A stretch of DNA of 8,971 nucleotides, from positions 1 to 8,971 of the forward strand of contig JALTZQ010000234.1 of assembly GCA_027046105.1 (NCBI GenBank). Reading direction: 5' to 3'. The notes under the pieces are model-generated. The model ran no database searches, had not been told where the DNA came from, and worked only from the letters and a program-made list of their open reading frames with translations. Each line of letters opens with the position of its first letter. Position 1 is the first letter of the stretch. The DNA is from Pyrodictiaceae archaeon (GTDB lineage Archaea; Thermoproteota; Thermoprotei_A; Sulfolobales; Pyrodictiaceae). Positions 1-5,658 of the stretch are shown here, piece after piece. The translations under genes and the position numbers were made by a program.

Positions 1-159
1 ATAGTTGTTAGCGAGGATGCTATGACGGCTGACTGGCCTAGTCTACCAAGAGAAGTCCTTGAAAGGATTTCATGGAGAATAACATGTAAGACACCAAGTG
101 TCACGATGGCAGCTTACGCTATAACACCAAAACCTCCATCAACAATAGAGCTCTGCTAA
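1..159 (+). CDS. guaA: GMP synthase, C-terminal end (partial)
   Basis: This is the last 52 codons of a gene that begins left of the window, read in frame 1 to a TAA stop at 157-159. The segment contains [19 protein letters not shown] and a terminal KPPSTIE. These match the GMP synthase C-terminus as I know it (a DxMTADW-type motif, then LP..LL..IS.RI and a final KPPATIEWE). GMP synthase aminates XMP to GMP with ATP and glutamine-derived ammonia, the last step of guanine nucleotide synthesis in the cytoplasm. The C-terminal tail contributes to the XMP-binding dimerisation domain. In archaea the ATP-pyrophosphatase part is often a separate subunit, and the window does not show which form this is. 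The tail is unusual: the usual RVVYDI-like stretch reads MAAYAI here, and the usual WE end reads LC. Confidence 0.82.
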   Translation: MVVSEDAMTADWPSLPREVLERISWRITCKTPSVTMAAYAITPKPPSTIELC

Positions 160-179
160 CTCCCTAACTAACTCCCTAA
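156..179. repeat. Perfect 12-bp tandem duplication at convergent stop codons
   Basis: CTAACTCCCTAA occurs twice back to back (156-167 and 168-179) with no mismatch. The first copy carries the TAA stop of the plus-strand GMP synthase gene. The second carries the stop (CTA, read as TAG on the minus strand) of the converging gene. Because the unit is 12 bp, adding or losing a copy keeps both frames, so it could arise by slippage without changing either protein. The minus-strand reading has no long T run, so a terminator role is only a guess. Confidence 0.85.
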
Positions 180-797
180 AGCCTCCTCTATATCACGCTT
201 TATAGCTGCTGCTACATCCTCGCTGAGCTTGTCAAGTGTAAACTTGTAGACACGTACCTCAAACTCGCGGCCCCTAAGCTCCTTTATAGCATCGGATCCT
301 GTAAGGAGAACTCCCCTACCCTCTGCAACAATGCTAAATACGACACCATTAGCGTAGAGACAGCGGAAACGATACTCGTTATTACCGCCAGAGATGAAGG
401 CAAGTCCATCACCAACAAGGCTATGTAAAACCTGGGGGAGATCCTCGAATCGCACACGTAGCCTACCAATGGGCTCTGAACGTAGAACCAATTGTGCCCC
501 AACAAATGTATCACGGAGAGCACTACCCGTAGCTTTTATGCGCTCAACACTCTCAGTAACTGGTTGAGCCTCACGTGCCTCAACTAGTGTTGCATCCTCC
601 CGAGCAGCCATTGGTTGAGGAGTTTCTACCTCTACCCTGGCTTCCCTCCTCACTTGTACTTCTCTAACATGTGCACGGTATATAGGGCATAACTGGAAAT
701 TACCCTTGCAAGGGTACCTCAGGCTGCTAACCTTCCTCCTAGCAAGATTACAATAGATTATTGTACCACGCTGCTGACCTGCGTGAGGACATACCAA
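168..797 (-). CDS. Conserved-looking hypothetical protein with N-terminal Cys/His cluster
   Basis: A 209-residue soluble protein of unknown function. The first 40 residues hold C3, H5, C16, C30 and C37 (CPHAG, IYC, YPCKGNFQLCPIY), a spacing that suggests a bound zinc or Fe-S centre. Residues 41-90 are rich in Arg, Glu, Val and Pro, a probable flexible linker. Residues 95-209 form a mixed alpha/beta domain with alternating hydrophobic strands and an acidic amphipathic C-terminal helix. There is no signal peptide or membrane segment. The start is a TTG (795-797) preceded on the minus strand by a GGTGGGAG purine stretch about 9 nt upstream. The frame closes at a stop at 837-839 with no other canonical start between. 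It converges with GMP synthase and is divergent from the TAXI unit, so context gives no clear function. I do not recognise the family. Confidence 0.72.
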   Translation of the reverse strand: MVCPHAGQQRGTIIYCNLARRKVSSLRYPCKGNFQLCPIYRAHVREVQVRREARVEVETPQPMAAREDATLVEAREAQPVTESVERIKATGSALRDTFVGAQLVLRSEPIGRLRVRFEDLPQVLHSLVGDGLAFISGGNNEYRFRCLYANGVVFSIVAEGRGVLLTGSDAIKELRGREFEVRVYKFTLDKLSEDVAAAIKRDIEEALGS

Positions 798-904
798 GGC
801 TTCCAGCTCCCACCGCCAAGAGCCAAGCCCATGATCCTACTCAATGGATACGTGTTGGGAGAGAGACCACTCTGGATTCTAGGAAATCTGGTACACTCGT
901 GGAT

Positions 905-914
905 TGTTTTTAAA
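905..914 (+). promoter_or_regulatory. Candidate TATA box for the TAXI/membrane-protein unit
   Basis: The T/A-rich stretch TGTTTTTAAA lies about 80 nt upstream of the preferred TAXI start at 994. Archaeal transcription begins roughly 25 nt downstream of the TATA box, which puts the start near 935-940 and gives a leader of about 55 nt. The core TTTAAA is self-complementary, so the same box could serve the divergent gene at 168-797, although that would need a leader of about 85-90 nt. No better TATA-like element was seen in the 180-nt divergent spacer. Confidence 0.4.
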
Positions 915-923
915 CCGTTTTGG

Positions 924-955
924 TAAGCCCAGATACCTGGTATCCCACTGGCTTA
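924..955. repeat. Nested inverted repeat at the predicted transcription start
   Basis: The inner arms are GATACC (932-937) and GGTATC (939-944) around a single T. The outer arms are TAAGCC (924-929) and GGCTTA (950-955), nearly co-centred on the inner pair. The centre near 938-940 coincides with the expected transcription start, about 25 nt below the TATA-like box at 905-914. Palindromes at this position in archaea are commonly repressor operators, because binding blocks RNA polymerase recruitment. It could instead act as a hairpin at the very 5' end of the mRNA. The symmetry is seen directly; the role is inferred. Confidence 0.55.
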
Positions 956-993
956 GACATGCACACTTGAGATAAACAATGGGGTGTCAAGCC

Positions 994-1953
994 ATGAGGA
1001 TCCCCGTCCTCATAGCAATAGTTGCGGCTGTTATCGCCGTATCCGGTGTACTAGTCTTCGCCTTAGCACCGTCACCACCAACCGGATCACCAAACGCGTC
1101 TGCATCCATCTACACGAAAAGACCCGGTACAACATACTACTATGCAGCCATGAAGATCGTTGAAAAACTCAATGAACAAGGCATGGTATTTAACCTTGTC
1201 ATTGCTGGTGGCGAGGCCGAAGCTGTTAAAGCAGCTGCTAGTGAAAGTAATATCTTTGCACTTGTACGCGCTGACACGGCATACTATGCTTACATTGGGG
1301 CAGGACCCTTCCATGAACCTATTGCTGGCCTTCGAGCAGTTGCATCCCTTCACCCCGGCCTTACGCAGTTAATACAAATTGTCGTGCGCTCCGAGTCGGG
1401 GATAGACAGTATCGATGATCTAAGAGGTAAGCGTGTCGTCATAGGTTTAGAGGGTAGTGTTGAAGCCTACACTGCAGAGAAGATACTACGTGGCCTAGGT
1501 GTCTGGGATGACGTGGTAAAGGTAAGGCATAGTATTACCGAGGGCTTGTATGAGCTCAAAGTAGGCCTCGTAGACGCCGTTATTGTTGTCGATAGTGTTC
1601 CTTCACCTATGGTCATGGAGCTAGCTGAAACTGTGCCAATACGCATCATACCATTACCTCATGGTGTCCGAGAAAAGCTTGTAGCTGAAGGCCTACTATT
1701 CCTAGCACCAGCACTTATCCCAGCCAATGCCTATCCCGGCATAGATAGGGATGTACAGACATTCGCTATACCAACACTAATCGTTACATCAGCTAATACA
1801 AGTGGTGATGCAATACGTGCACTACTCGATGCCCTCTTCGAGGGTGTTGAGGGGATAGAGTTTTCCTCCGAACACGCAGCTGATACAACGATTAAGCTTC
1901 ACCCAACAGCTCTCGCATACTATGTTGAGAAAGGAGTACCCGTAACACCCTAG
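994..1953 (+). CDS. TAXI-family TRAP-type solute-binding protein, membrane-anchored
   Basis: A 319-residue extracytoplasmic binding protein. Residues 1-24 are one hydrophobic helix (MRIPVLIAIVAAVIAVSG...), a signal peptide or N-terminal anchor, followed by a Pro/Ser/Thr-rich linker (25-40). The body matches the TAXI family: an Ile-Val-Val-Arg strand then SGIDSIDDLRGKRVVIG (136-151), a following helix (EAYTAEKILRGLGV), LVDAVIVV (192-199), IPANAYPGIDRDVQT (242-256), and a C-terminal LHPTALAYYVEKG (302-314). TAXI proteins normally capture organic acids such as glutamate, 2-oxoglutarate or related compounds for a fused TRAP permease; the ligand cannot be read from sequence. The ATG at 994 is preferred because GGGGTG (981-986) lies 7 nt upstream and the signal helix starts there. 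The ATG at 979 would add five residues. The next gene begins 11 nt after the stop, so they are probably co-transcribed. No recognisable TRAP permease follows. Confidence 0.85.
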   Translation: MRIPVLIAIVAAVIAVSGVLVFALAPSPPTGSPNASASIYTKRPGTTYYYAAMKIVEKLNEQGMVFNLVIAGGEAEAVKAAASESNIFALVRADTAYYAYIGAGPFHEPIAGLRAVASLHPGLTQLIQIVVRSESGIDSIDDLRGKRVVIGLEGSVEAYTAEKILRGLGVWDDVVKVRHSITEGLYELKVGLVDAVIVVDSVPSPMVMELAETVPIRIIPLPHGVREKLVAEGLLFLAPALIPANAYPGIDRDVQTFAIPTLIVTSANTSGDAIRALLDALFEGVEGIEFSSEHAADTTIKLHPTALAYYVEKGVPVTP

Positions 1954-1964
1954 GTGATGAAGCC

Positions 1965-2855
1965 ATGATGCTCACATCCCTTGTATTCCTTGTAGCTGGC
2001 CTCACATTAGCCTATACAGCACTAGTGATAGGTATTGTTGCAAGACTATACCAGGAAGAGGAACTAGGCATAATAGCGGTGTTCACTGGTGTCTTCTCTA
2101 TAGTGTTTATCACAGCTTTCATTACTCAAGAGGGCATCGTTGACGTAATGCTGACAAGGTATGGTCTCAGCTATGAAGTCCTAGCCCGCATGACGCTTCT
2201 AGGGTCAAGCCCCCTACGAGGCCCCGAGATTGCTGCAGGTGAATGGATTGCACTCTACATATCATCATTCGACTTTATAGTAGTGCTAATTGTTATAGCT
2301 AGCTTGCTTGGTGCATATAGTGCTACGAGAATACTAGGCCTTAGTAAAGCCAAGGCTCTCGCAGTACTAGCGGTTATTGGAGTACTTGGTGCAGTGGGAT
2401 TAGCACTATCCATAGCCACTACGAGAATACTTAACCCCTACATACCCATGGATCCTGCTGAGAAAGTTGCAACGGGTCTCATGTTAAGGGACATTGCTAA
2501 TACATTAAAGCTTGTAGTCCTGGCAGCTTCTTTGGGCTTACTCACGGTAAGCTATCTGAAGACCTACTTCGAGACTGGAGAACGGGTATTCCTGGCCCAA
2601 GGCTCGTCATGGCTACTAATGCTACTCGGCTGGGCACTAGTAATGGTTACAACACTGAGTGGCTGGGAGAGGATAGCAGCAAGACTAGTAATGACTGAAC
2701 AGGGCCAGCTTATGCTGACACTATACACACTACTCTCACTAGTACTACTTGTTGCGGGATCAATAGGGCTACTAGTATCGTCGATAATAAGCTATGTAGC
2801 ACCAAGACCAGCTGAGGTTGTAGAAATGGAGCCTACCGAGGAAGTCAGCGAATAG
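1965..2855 (+). CDS. Seven-helix integral membrane protein of unknown family, paired with the TAXI protein
   Basis: A 296-residue membrane protein that I do not recognise. Seven hydrophobic segments lie at about 4-27, 34-54, 95-120, 129-152, 180-197, 214-233 and 249-277. A roughly 40-residue loop sits between helices 2 and 3, and the C-terminus is an acidic tail (EVVEMEPTEEVSE). It is much smaller than a fused TRAP DctQM permease (usually over 600 residues) and shows no motif I can link to one. The SD GGTGATG (1953-1959) overlaps the stop of the TAXI gene; it lies 5 nt before ATG 1965 and 8 nt before the adjacent ATG 1968, so either could be used. The tight coupling suggests the two proteins work together, for instance as a minimal transporter or a ligand sensor that relays to the membrane. 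Both roles are inference. An unrelated co-transcribed gene remains possible. Confidence 0.78.
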   Translation: MMLTSLVFLVAGLTLAYTALVIGIVARLYQEEELGIIAVFTGVFSIVFITAFITQEGIVDVMLTRYGLSYEVLARMTLLGSSPLRGPEIAAGEWIALYISSFDFIVVLIVIASLLGAYSATRILGLSKAKALAVLAVIGVLGAVGLALSIATTRILNPYIPMDPAEKVATGLMLRDIANTLKLVVLAASLGLLTVSYLKTYFETGERVFLAQGSSWLLMLLGWALVMVTTLSGWERIAARLVMTEQGQLMLTLYTLLSLVLLVAGSIGLLVSSIISYVAPRPAEVVEMEPTEEVSE

Positions 2856-3150
2856 ACGTGACACGAGGCCAAGAGCTTCCATAGAGAGTTTTTTACAAGC
2901 ATAAAGTTAAGGTCTTAGTTATTGTCTACCCGTAAACCCAAATATACTGGCTTAGCATTCCTTCGAGGCACTTAGCCAAAAATAATAGTAGAGCTGAATG
3001 CCCATCTATGTTTGTAGTAATGTGTTGAGTATCACAGTTGTATTGTCGAAGATTATTGCTGCAGTCAACGCTACATTACTATAGGCTAACTGTTTTAGTC
3101 TGTGCTACAAGTCCTAATCATGGCTTGCGAGTGTTTGGGGATGAGGTGCT
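2856..3150. other. Intergenic spacer, 295 nt, no gene seen
   Basis: No convincing coding frame lies here on either strand. It holds a T6 run near its left end, an 18-nt stretch identical to part of the hydro-lyase small-subunit gene, and a weak imperfect hairpin whose outer arms are TGGCT (2948-2952) and AGCCA (2974-2978) with CCT-TCG-AGG inside. No strong TATA box for the 3151 gene was found; a weak candidate is ACTATAGG near 3078-3086. Confidence 0.6.
2889..2894 (+). terminator. T-tract terminator after the TAXI/membrane-protein unit
   Basis: A run of six T residues lies about 35 nt after the stop of the membrane-protein gene. Archaeal RNA polymerase can terminate on short T-runs in the non-template strand without a hairpin, and this is the first such run downstream. 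No stable hairpin precedes it. Confidence 0.4.
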
Positions 3151-3627
3151 TTGTCGTACCAAGTTACCGTGAAGTACCAAGATGTTTATCGTGTACTTGA
3201 GCCTCTTCGCGGCCTAAAGCTACGTGGTAGTATCCAAGGTGCACCAGTCTCCAAGTTTCCTTTAAGACTCCTTGTAGAGGCTCTTCGCGATAGAGTCATT
3301 GGCTCAGAAGAATATCGAGATAGTAGAGTGACTGGTATCCGTCTTGACCAACACACTGTGCTGGTTTGCCATTTTGGCCTAGACCAGCCCGACGACTTCT
3401 GTATCGCGCTTGAGGATGGGGATGCATGGGAACGGCTAACCAGAGCTGCACACGAGCTCTCCAAGCTAACACGTGAATCCTACACTCTTACACTGGCAGC
3501 GATAGTACATGCCCTCCAGGGTATAGTGTCTGGCGAGGAGGAGGAAGTAGAAGCCATAGAAGACCCTGACCAGGTTATAGAGGAGCTTCTCACCTGGCTC
3601 CCCGAATACATATCCGTGACAGACTAG
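3151..3627 (+). CDS. Hypothetical soluble protein, 158 aa
   Basis: A small soluble protein that I do not recognise. It looks real because codon use and composition resemble its neighbours and it is flanked by clean spacers. Residues 1-90 alternate short hydrophobic strands and charged loops (VTVKYQDVYRVLEPLRG, then TGIRLDQHTVLVCHFGLDQ), suggesting an alpha/beta fold. Residues 92-128 are a helical stretch (WERLTRAAHELSKL, LTLAAIVHALQGIV). The last 30 residues are strongly acidic (GEEEEVEAIEDPDQVIEELL). The two cysteines (C73, C84) do not form a metal motif. The start is uncertain: TTG 3151 is the first possible codon after an in-frame stop at 3142-3144, but its SD (GAGGTG, 3143-3148) is only 2 nt away. 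GTG 3169 is the alternative. It stands alone between spacers, converging on the aldo/keto reductase, so context is uninformative. Confidence 0.65.
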   Translation: MSYQVTVKYQDVYRVLEPLRGLKLRGSIQGAPVSKFPLRLLVEALRDRVIGSEEYRDSRVTGIRLDQHTVLVCHFGLDQPDDFCIALEDGDAWERLTRAAHELSKLTRESYTLTLAAIVHALQGIVSGEEEEVEAIEDPDQVIEELLTWLPEYISVTD

Positions 3628-3714
3628 AACATCAAGACCACATTGCTAATACTCCACGTGATCTAGCTCCATAATAGGAAAGTGTGCGGATTATAACGCT
3701 TAGAGTATGGATTT

Positions 3715-4713
3715 CTAGATGCCACCCATAAGAGCTATGATGAGTTTTTGTAGTAACGCTGGCACATACCTCATACTCTGAACACTATTATACCTGCCAT
3801 GATCAACGAACTTGTACTCCTTGCTTGCCTCATCGAGTTCCCTTATATCGCTTTCCACTAGTCTTATCATAGCTGCTTTTGCGTTCTCTTCAACCCTCTT
3901 AGGGTTCCGGAAACCAGGTATTGGTATAGCACTCTTAGCTACAAGCCATGCTAGAGCTATTTGGGCTTTAGTAGCATTGTATTTTCGTGCTAGTTTTCCA
4001 AGAATCTCTTGCAATCTTTCATCCCTAATTACCCTTTGATATACTGGGTCACGATGAGCCACAGAGGGCAAGTCCCTACGATCAGCTAACGCCCCCTTTG
4101 CAAGCGGACTCCACGCGATAAGCGCTATCCTCTCCTTTTCCATGAACTGCTTTAACCCATTCTCCACTACACGGTAACCAAGACTATACTGTACCTGGTT
4201 AGAGACAATTTCATGCCTACGTGCACATTCGAGAGCTCTACGTAGCAGGTTTTCCGGAAAATTAGATACCCCAATATACTCTGCTAAACCCTTATCAACT
4301 ACATCCTCCAAACCCCTCACAACCCTACATAGATTATGATAGAGTGGTGGAGGCCAATGATACTGGATAAGACCAGGTATGAAGCCTAGCCGACGAGCTA
4401 TACGCTCAGCAGCCTTCACAATATCACGTCTACTAACACGATAACCAGCAACCTTAGAAGCAACAACAACCTCTCCCACCACGTTTAACTCACGGACCGC
4501 TTGGCCGAGAAGTTTCTCAGACAATCCTCCCCCGTAAACCTCTGCTGTATCGAAAAAGTTCACTCCAAGACCCAGTGCACGCTCAATACCCTCCTTCACA
4601 GCACTGTACACGCCTTCTCCACGAAACCCCCATAGCCTTGAACCAGCCTGCCAAAAACCCAAACCAATAACAGACACCTTTAACCCACTACGACCAAGAA
4701 CAGTCTTCTCCAA
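3715..4713 (-). CDS. Aldo/keto reductase family oxidoreductase
   Basis: A cytoplasmic NAD(P)H-dependent oxidoreductase of about 332 residues with a TIM-barrel fold. In the numbering from the preferred start, the catalytic tetrad is visible as D55 and Y60 (FFDTAEVYGGG), K87 (VVASKVAG) and H119 (LIQYHWP). Cofactor-binding motifs follow: GVSNF (N151), NQVQYS, AWSPLAKGAL and IPIPGFRNPKRVEENAKA. The family reduces aldehydes and ketones; the length and GLKVSVIGLGFW N-terminus fit the potassium-channel-beta/YajO-like branch. The physiological substrate is unknown. TTG 4713 is preferred because a strong purine SD (GGGAGGGGAGGG) is just upstream and the protein then begins with the family-typical LEKTVLGRSGLKVS. 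ATG 4749 would add 12 residues that do not resemble the family. The gene converges with the 3151-3627 gene. Its upstream spacer has possible regulatory structure described separately. Confidence 0.9.
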   Translation of the reverse strand: MEKTVLGRSGLKVSVIGLGFWQAGSRLWGFRGEGVYSAVKEGIERALGLGVNFFDTAEVYGGGLSEKLLGQAVRELNVVGEVVVASKVAGYRVSRRDIVKAAERIARRLGFIPGLIQYHWPPPLYHNLCRVVRGLEDVVDKGLAEYIGVSNFPENLLRRALECARRHEIVSNQVQYSLGYRVVENGLKQFMEKERIALIAWSPLAKGALADRRDLPSVAHRDPVYQRVIRDERLQEILGKLARKYNATKAQIALAWLVAKSAIPIPGFRNPKRVEENAKAAMIRLVESDIRELDEASKEYKFVDHGRYNSVQSMRYVPALLQKLIIALMGGI

Positions 4714-4849
4714 ATCCCTCCCCTCCCTTCTTAGTCGATAAAATTGCATTAACTAAACCACTACTCTTGTTAAGGGGTCTCTACCTCATCCACAATAACC
4801 AACAACATAACGGGGGCTGCGCTAAAGAGGCTAATAACGTAAGGAAATA

Positions 4850-4888
4850 TGCCAAGGCAATATTCAATTACATTGCTTGGCAACCAAG
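4850..4888 (-). repeat. Overlapping, mutually exclusive hairpins
   Basis: In plus coordinates, TGCCAAGGCAAT (4850-4861) pairs with ATTGCTTGGCA (4872-4882) through 11 base pairs with one bulged G and a 10-nt loop. The CTTGG at 4876-4880 can instead pair with CCAAG at 4884-4888 across a 3-nt loop. The two stems share a strand and cannot form together, the layout of an attenuator or switch. If the minus-strand TATA-like box at 4957-4967 is used, both stems fall in the leader of the aldo/keto reductase mRNA. Base pairing is seen directly; a regulatory role is inferred. Confidence 0.5.
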
Positions 4889-4889
4889 T

Positions 4890-4901
4890 GTAGTCGACTA
4901 C
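4890..4901. repeat. Perfect 12-bp palindrome
   Basis: GTAGTCGACTAC is its own reverse complement. It lies directly beside the overlapping hairpins and about 35 nt below the putative minus-strand start of transcription. It could be the binding site of a dimeric regulator. It could also be a chance palindrome. Confidence 0.55.
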
Positions 4902-4902
4902 G

Positions 4903-4924
4903 AATAATCTACTAATAATCCACT
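4903..4924. repeat. 11-bp tandem repeat, two copies
   Basis: AATAATCTACT (4903-4913) is followed at once by AATAATCCACT (4914-4924), with one mismatch. It adjoins the palindrome at 4890-4901 and lies between it and the putative minus-strand promoter. An 11-bp period is close to one helical turn, so a protein could contact both copies on one DNA face; this is speculative. Confidence 0.6.
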
Positions 4925-4956
4925 AAGGTAGTAACTCTAGAACAAGATGAACCGGA

Positions 4957-4967
4957 TAAAAATATAA
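4957..4967 (-). promoter_or_regulatory. Candidate minus-strand TATA box
   Basis: Read on the minus strand this is TTTATATTTTT preceded by purines (GATGA), a good match to a crenarchaeal BRE/TATA element. Transcription would start near 4937 and run toward the aldo/keto reductase, with a leader of about 220 nt. An alternative reading is that the T-rich stretch terminates the zinc-ribbon transcript, which comes from the same direction. Confidence 0.4.
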
Positions 4968-5053
4968 ATCATCGCTTAACCAATTAAAGTTTTACATATG
5001 GTTTAAGTATATAGTCACAACAAGTATAGCTTAATTCTATGAACGATTGGTAC

Positions 5054-5311
5054 TTAGTCGAATTCGAATAATCCCTCGATGAATTCAAAGAACCCTCTTT
5101 TCTTCTTACGTTTTATATGCTTGTCTTCGATCTTCCTAAATTCATCATATGAGTAGTATTCATTTTCATACTCCTTTATTCTTGCAATTAACTTGTTAAG
5201 CTCTCCCCCATCAAGCCATACTCCACCACATTTAGGGCAAAAGTCAACCTCTATCTCATAAACTATTCTTGGCTTCAGCTCAACACCACATATAGGACAT
5301 AGCTTAACCAT
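5054..5311 (-). CDS. Small TFIIB-type zinc-ribbon protein
   Basis: An 85-residue protein with one zinc ribbon: CPIC (C5, C8) and CPKC (C25, C28), the second followed by GGVWLDGGEL (29-38). This signature is that of the small zf-TFIIB-like family. The four cysteines should bind one zinc ion. The rest (39-85) is a charged helical tail with a basic patch (KHIKRKKKRG, 64-73) and an aromatic/acidic end (FFEFIEGLFEFD). Members are widespread and mostly uncharacterised; a role in nucleic-acid or protein binding is plausible but unproven. The ATG at 5311 has a GGTG motif 5 nt upstream and a TATA-like box further up, so it is probably its own transcription unit. It is not a full TFB, because it lacks the cyclin-fold core. 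Confidence 0.88.
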   Translation of the reverse strand: MVKLCPICGVELKPRIVYEIEVDFCPKCGGVWLDGGELNKLIARIKEYENEYYSYDEFRKIEDKHIKRKKKRGFFEFIEGLFEFD

Positions 5312-5344
5312 GCCAACACCATACTACTTGCTATACAGACACAC

Positions 5345-5354
5345 CTATTTAATC
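5345..5354 (-). promoter_or_regulatory. Candidate TATA box for the zinc-ribbon gene
   Basis: Read on the minus strand this is GATTAAATAG, about 35-40 nt before the ATG at 5311. It would place the transcription start near 5323 and leave a short leader of about 12 nt that contains the GGTG ribosome-binding motif. Confidence 0.45.
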
Positions 5355-5463
5355 CTCCATCTAGATTTGTACCAGAGATGTAGTAAAGGCAATGACTATA
5401 ATTTGTCCCCACAACTTAGCTATGCGTTCCTACAACTCCTGCCCATGTCTACGAAGCTATCAT

Positions 5464-5585
5464 TGTTCGTATTTGCCGGATTTCGCCCAGTGCTTTGATA
5501 CTAGAGGACTGGTTATGATCTAGTCTTTGCTTTGCTTGTACGGTGTTCGTACTGGTTATGGGCAAAGCCTGCTTTACGCTTGTAC
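5464..5585. repeat. Degenerate tandem repeats upstream of the operon
   Basis: Three motifs recur in order. TGTTCGTA occurs at 5464-5471 and 5544-5551. ACTGGTTATG occurs at 5508-5517 and 5551-5560. TGCTTT followed shortly by a TAC occurs at 5491-5501, 5528-5541 and 5570-5585, and the last two copies share GCTTGTAC. TGTTCGTA is followed by TGCTTT after 19 nt in one copy and 18 nt in the other. The pattern looks like a decayed 40-80-nt tandem duplication. It ends about 75 nt before the first gene of the operon, so it may hold multiple regulator sites or a duplicated promoter. Confidence 0.5.
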
Positions 5586-5658
5586 TTCTCGATTTACAGC
5601 TCCTCGTGGCTAGAGTGGGGGTGATGCTGGATTAAGGCCGATAGTTGAGGATCTCGAG

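Larger units (their letters stand above)
4750..5053. other. AT-rich intergenic spacer with structured elements, no gene seen
   Basis: This 304-nt spacer between two minus-strand genes is more AT-rich than its surroundings and has no convincing coding frame. It holds a minus-strand TATA-like box, alternative hairpins, a 12-bp palindrome and an 11-bp tandem repeat, each listed separately. It may be a long leader for the aldo/keto reductase, or may encode a small RNA. Confidence 0.55.
5312..5658. other. Intergenic region upstream of the citrate/leucine-type operon
   Basis: This 347-nt divergent region separates the zinc-ribbon gene from the plus-strand biosynthetic operon. It contains the zinc-ribbon promoter at the left and degenerate tandem repeats at 5464-5585. 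At 5617-5625 it has a strong SD-like GGGGGTGATG that leads only into a four-codon frame ending in TAA at 5633-5635. No clear TATA box for the operon was found; a weak candidate is GATTTACA near 5591-5598. An open frame at 5310-5498 does not look coding. Confidence 0.55.

Noticed and set aside
284..523. Minus-strand 79-codon frame inside the Cys-cluster gene
   Set aside because: It overlaps a better supported gene on the same strand in another frame and lacks an SD.
4840..4892. Short 14-codon plus-strand frame within the hairpin region
   Set aside because: It has no SD, is very short, and coincides with the inverted repeats, which explain the sequence better.
4890..4901. Palindrome as a recombination or attachment site
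   Set aside because: No integrase, no duplicated tRNA end and no second copy were seen, so only a neutral palindrome or regulator site is reported.
5310..5498. 62-codon plus-strand open frame upstream of the operon
   Set aside because: It begins inside the zinc-ribbon start region, has no SD, crosses the zinc-ribbon promoter, and its composition (many Leu, Tyr and Pro) does not resemble the neighbouring proteins.
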